Origin: Candidatus Polarisedimenticolia bacterium
GTDB taxonomy: Bacteria > Acidobacteriota > Polarisedimenticolia > Gp22-AA2 > AA152
NCBI GenBank assembly: GCA_035764505.1
Contig: DASTZC010000261.1
Coordinates: forward strand, 1 to 38,527
Direction: 5' to 3'
Length of the DNA: 38,527 nucleotides
The position numbers and the translations under genes are program-made. How positions within the stretch are numbered: position 1 is the first letter of the stretch; every line of letters begins with the position of its first letter. Shown piece by piece: positions 22,007 to 38,527 of this stretch. The notes beneath the pieces are model-generated. The model was given only the letters and a program-made list of their open reading frames with translations. It searched no databases and was not told where the DNA came from.

Positions 22007-23222
22007 GCGGCACCCCCGAGGCGGCCGGATGGAGCGATTCGAGGGCCCGGGCGATCCGTGCCACCCCCTCCTGCAGGACTTCGGGCGGGCTGTAGCTGAA
22101 GCTGAGCCGCAGGGACGAGGTCGCGGGGGCCGCGTCGCCAGCAGCGAAGGCGCCGCCCGGAAGGAAAGCCACCTTCTCGCGCTGCAGCGCCGCCTCGAAG
22201 AGGACCCAGGCATCGATGCCGCGGGGGAGATCGACCCAGGTGAAGAAGCCGGCCCGCGGAACCGACCAGCGCGCATCCTTGGGAAATGAGCGGTTCAGAG
22301 CAGCCAGCAGCGCGTCGCGGCGGCGCGCGTATTCGGTCCGCAGGCGCTCCAGGTGCTCCTCGAATCCGCCCGAGGCGACGAAGGCGGCGACGGCGCGCTG
22401 CCCTAAAGTGGCCGTGTCGATGTCGCTCGATTCCTTGAGCGAAGCGAGCGGTCCGATGAAGCGCTCCGGCACCACCACCCAGCCGGTGCGCAAGCCTGGC
22501 GCCAGCGTCTTGGAGAACGATCCCAGGTAGAGCACCCATTCCGAATCGAAAGCCCGCAGCGCCGGAAGCTCCTCCCGGTCGTAGGTCAGCATGCCATAGG
22601 CGTCGTCTTCAAGAATCGGCATGCGATGATCGCGCGCCAGATCCACGAGCCGGCGCCGCGCCTCGCGTGGCAGCGAAGCACCGGTGGGATTGTGGCCGTC
22701 CGACATCGCGTACAGAAGCGTCGGGCGCAATCCGCCGGCAAGCGCGCGCTCCAGCGCGTCGACGTCGATTCCGGTCGCGGGCGAGGTCGGGACCGTGACG
22801 ATGTGCGGCTCGTGCGGTGATACCGCCTGCTGGAAGCCGGTGTAGCAGCTCTCCTCCAGGACGATCGTCGCGCCGGGATCGAGGAGCAGCCGTGCCAGGA
22901 GCGACATTCCCTGCTGCGCCCCGGCCGTGAGAAAGACCTGCTCCGGCTCGCAGGCGACACCCCGGCGGGCCATGAGCCGGGCGACGAAAGCGCGCAGCTC
23001 CGATGAGGAGGGGCCGTACTGCAGGGCGCGCGGATCGGCGCGCAGGACGCGGCCGATGGCCTCGTCCACCGCCGCCGTCGGGAAGAGATCCGCGGCCGGC
23101 AGGCCGAGCGCCAGGGACAGGACCTCCGGTCGCGCCGTCGCCACCAGCAGGTCCTGCAGCGCCGAGCGCCGCAGCGCCAGCGTCCATCTCGCGAGAGGGG
23201 GGCCTGGCGCGCGCGCCGTCAT
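21999..23222 (-). CDS. Fold-type-I PLP aminotransferase, HpgT-like by context
   Basis: This 407-residue class I/II aminotransferase resembles the 2-aminoadipate/MocR catalytic-domain group. Residues seen are HNPTG with Asn178, ILEDDAYG with Asp207, and the PLP-lysine Lys238 in GSFSKTLAPGLRTGW. It has no N-terminal DNA-binding domain. GAAGGAGC precedes the ATG at 23222. Beside a 4-hydroxymandelate-synthase-like enzyme in an NRPS operon, the best functional guess is transamination of 4-hydroxybenzoylformate to 4-hydroxyphenylglycine, as HpgT does in glycopeptide clusters. Formation of 4-hydroxyphenylpyruvate from tyrosine (HpgT also catalyses this reverse half-reaction) or an aminoadipate-type reaction are alternatives. 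The family is certain; the substrate is inferred. Confidence 0.88.
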   Translation of the reverse strand: MTARAPGPPLARWTLALRRSALQDLLVATARPEVLSLALGLPAADLFPTAAVDEAIGRVLRADPRALQYGPSSSELRAFVARLMARRGVACEPEQVFLTAGAQQGMSLLARLLLDPGATIVLEESCYTGFQQAVSPHEPHIVTVPTSPATGIDVDALERALAGGLRPTLLYAMSDGHNPTGASLPREARRRLVDLARDHRMPILEDDAYGMLTYDREELPALRAFDSEWVLYLGSFSKTLAPGLRTGWVVVPERFIGPLASLKESSDIDTATLGQRAVAAFVASGGFEEHLERLRTEYARRRDALLAALNRSFPKDARWSVPRAGFFTWVDLPRGIDAWVLFEAALQREKVAFLPGGAFAAGDAAPATSSLRLSFSYSPPEVLQEGVARIARALESLHPAASGVPHD

Positions 23223-23258
23223 GAAGCTCCTTCTTTAAACGATCTCATGCGCCCTCTC

Positions 23259-24326
23259 TCACAGGTTGCCGCGCGCCGCCTGCTCGCGCTCGACCGCCTC
23301 GAACAGCGCCCGGACGTTGCCGGCGCCGAAGCCGCGGGCTCCCTTGCGCTGCACCACCTCGAGGAAGCCGGTCGGCCTGCCGGTCACCGGCTTGCTGAAG
23401 ACCTGCAGGAGGTAGCCCCAGCGGTCGCGGTCGACCAGGACGTTCAGCTCCCGTAGCTCCTTGAGGTCCTCCTCGATGTCGCCGACGCGCGCCGGCAGCG
23501 CGTCGTAGTAAGTGCCGGGGGTCTGCAGGAAATCGACGCCCCCTTCGCGCAGGACCCGCACCGTGGCGGCGATGTCGGAGGACAGCATCGCCAGGTGCTG
23601 GGCGCCGGCGCCGTGGTGGTAGTCGAGGTACTCGTCGATCTGGGACTTGGAGCGGCCGGGCGCCGGCTCCATGATCGGAAACTTGATCGTGCCGTTCTCG
23701 CTCTCCATCACCTTGGAATTCATGGCGCTGCGCTCGGTCACGATGTCCTCGTGGTGCGCTTCGTGGAAGCCGAACACGCCGGCGTAGTAATCGATCCACT
23801 GCGCGAGCGTCCCCGCCTCCACGCACACCGCCACGTGGTCGATGGCCGCGAGGCTGGCCGTCTTGCCCGCCCAGCGCGATTTCCACGGGCGGAAGCCCGG
23901 CAGGAAGGGGCCGGTGTAGCTGTCGCGCTGCACCAGGGAATGGATCGTGTCGCCGAACGACTTGATCGCCGCCCGGATGACGCGGCCCGACTCGTCGGTG
24001 GCCACGTGCGGCTCGGCCACCGGCGTCGCGCCGCGCTCGACGCAGTGGCGGAAAGCGCGCGCCGCGTCGTCCACCGCCAGCGCCACGTCGCGGATGCCGT
24101 CGCCGTGCAGGCGTGTGTGATCGGAGATGGGGCCGTTGGGCGCCAGCGAGTTGGTGAACACCAGCCGGATGTCTCCCTGCTCGACGGCAAAGGAGGTGCG
24201 GTCGCGCAGACCCGTCTCCAACCCCCCCTCTGCCAGGGGGCGGAAGCCCAGCGCGCGCGTGAAAAAGTAGGCCGAGGCGAAAGCGTTGCCGACATAGAAC
24301 TCGACGTGATCGATCCCACGAAGCAT
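23259..24326 (-). CDS. 4-Hydroxymandelate synthase-like dioxygenase (HPPD family)
   Basis: Non-haem iron enzyme of 355 residues with two VOC-type domains. HPPD and HmaS both use 4-hydroxyphenylpyruvate and O2: HPPD makes homogentisate, HmaS makes 4-hydroxymandelate. The iron ligands are His164 (AIDHVAVC), His244 (AQHLAMLS) and Glu323 (GFLEVVQR). Their spacing of 80 and 79 residues equals that which I recall for Amycolatopsis HmaS (161/241/320). At two pocket positions where HPPD has Asn (PINEP) and Phe (GKGNFKALFEA), this protein has Met219 (PIMEP) and Val338 (GAGNVRALFEA); HmaS has aliphatic residues there. The rest of the C-terminus is otherwise HPPD-like. GGGAGG precedes ATG 24326. The gene starts 20 nt after the NRPS stop. 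HmaS activity is likelier than HPPD but not proven. Confidence 0.85.
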   Translation of the reverse strand: MLRGIDHVEFYVGNAFASAYFFTRALGFRPLAEGGLETGLRDRTSFAVEQGDIRLVFTNSLAPNGPISDHTRLHGDGIRDVALAVDDAARAFRHCVERGATPVAEPHVATDESGRVIRAAIKSFGDTIHSLVQRDSYTGPFLPGFRPWKSRWAGKTASLAAIDHVAVCVEAGTLAQWIDYYAGVFGFHEAHHEDIVTERSAMNSKVMESENGTIKFPIMEPAPGRSKSQIDEYLDYHHGAGAQHLAMLSSDIAATVRVLREGGVDFLQTPGTYYDALPARVGDIEEDLKELRELNVLVDRDRWGYLLQVFSKPVTGRPTGFLEVVQRKGARGFGAGNVRALFEAVEREQAARGNL

Positions 24327-24346
24327 GATGCCTCCCGTCTTGCGTT

Positions 24347-38527
<14,181 letters not shown>

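Noticed and set aside
22007-22276. Extension of the LarA gene start back to 22276
   Set aside because: The 90 extra residues are the aminotransferase read in another phase. LarA family proteins begin near MTDGK, whose ATG overlaps the aminotransferase stop in the usual coupling geometry.
23259-24326. Plain tyrosine-catabolism HPPD
   Set aside because: The two substrate-contact changes and the NRPS operon argue for hydroxymandelate synthase; I keep HPPD as the alternative.

Overview
The window is GC-rich, densely coded bacterial chromosome. The CheB/CheR/kinase fusion, LytTR two-component pair, TPR-CHAT protein, FG-GAP propeller, stand-alone TonB C-terminal domain and large NRPS suggest a soil or sediment Acidobacteriota-like lineage. 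There is no rRNA or phylogenetic marker tree here, so the phylum is an inference. I see no tRNA, rRNA, CRISPR array, insertion sequence or integrase.

Region 1 (1-5.7 kb) is housekeeping. A recA gene, cut by the left edge, is divergent from an MltD-like lytic transglycosylase lipoprotein with four LysM repeats. Next come comM (YifB) and a small secreted TonB_C protein. The gap before comM holds a near-consensus promoter followed within 70 nt by a strong intrinsic terminator, a candidate small RNA or attenuated leader.

Region 2 (5.9-17.7 kb, all minus strand) is signalling and surface. It holds an FG-GAP beta-propeller protein, a LytS-like kinase with a LytTR regulator, a roughly 1415-residue CheB-CheR-PAS-kinase-receiver fusion, a TPR-CHAT protease-like protein, and a STAS anti-sigma-factor antagonist directly upstream of the CHAT gene.

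Region 3 (17.9-19.1 kb, plus strand) pairs a Gly/Gln-rich low-complexity protein with a DUF892 (YciF-like) ferritin-fold protein. A long inverted repeat lies between them. The order resembles the enterobacterial yciG-yciF stress genes.

Region 4 (19.1 kb to the right edge, minus strand) is a biosynthetic operon running from the right edge towards MbtH. In transcription order it holds an NRPS of more than 4726 residues (C-A-NMT-T, C-A-T, C-A-T, C-A-T-TE; its start lies outside), a 4-hydroxymandelate-synthase/HPPD-family dioxygenase, a fold-type-I aminotransferase, a LarA-family nickel-pincer racemase homologue, an MFS exporter and an MbtH-like protein. The genes are separated by 36 nt or less, or overlap. 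The dioxygenase carries hydrophobic residues at two pocket positions where HPPD has Asn and Phe, as 4-hydroxymandelate synthases do. With the aminotransferase this suggests a 4-hydroxyphenylglycine-type or hydroxymandelate-type precursor route. No hydroxymandelate oxidase is visible, and a LarA homologue sits where that step would be expected. That combination is the most unusual thing in the window. Hand-read adenylation codes give N-methyl-leucine for the first visible module, a Pro-like code, a LYS2/aminoadipate-like code, and an unmatched code in the last module.
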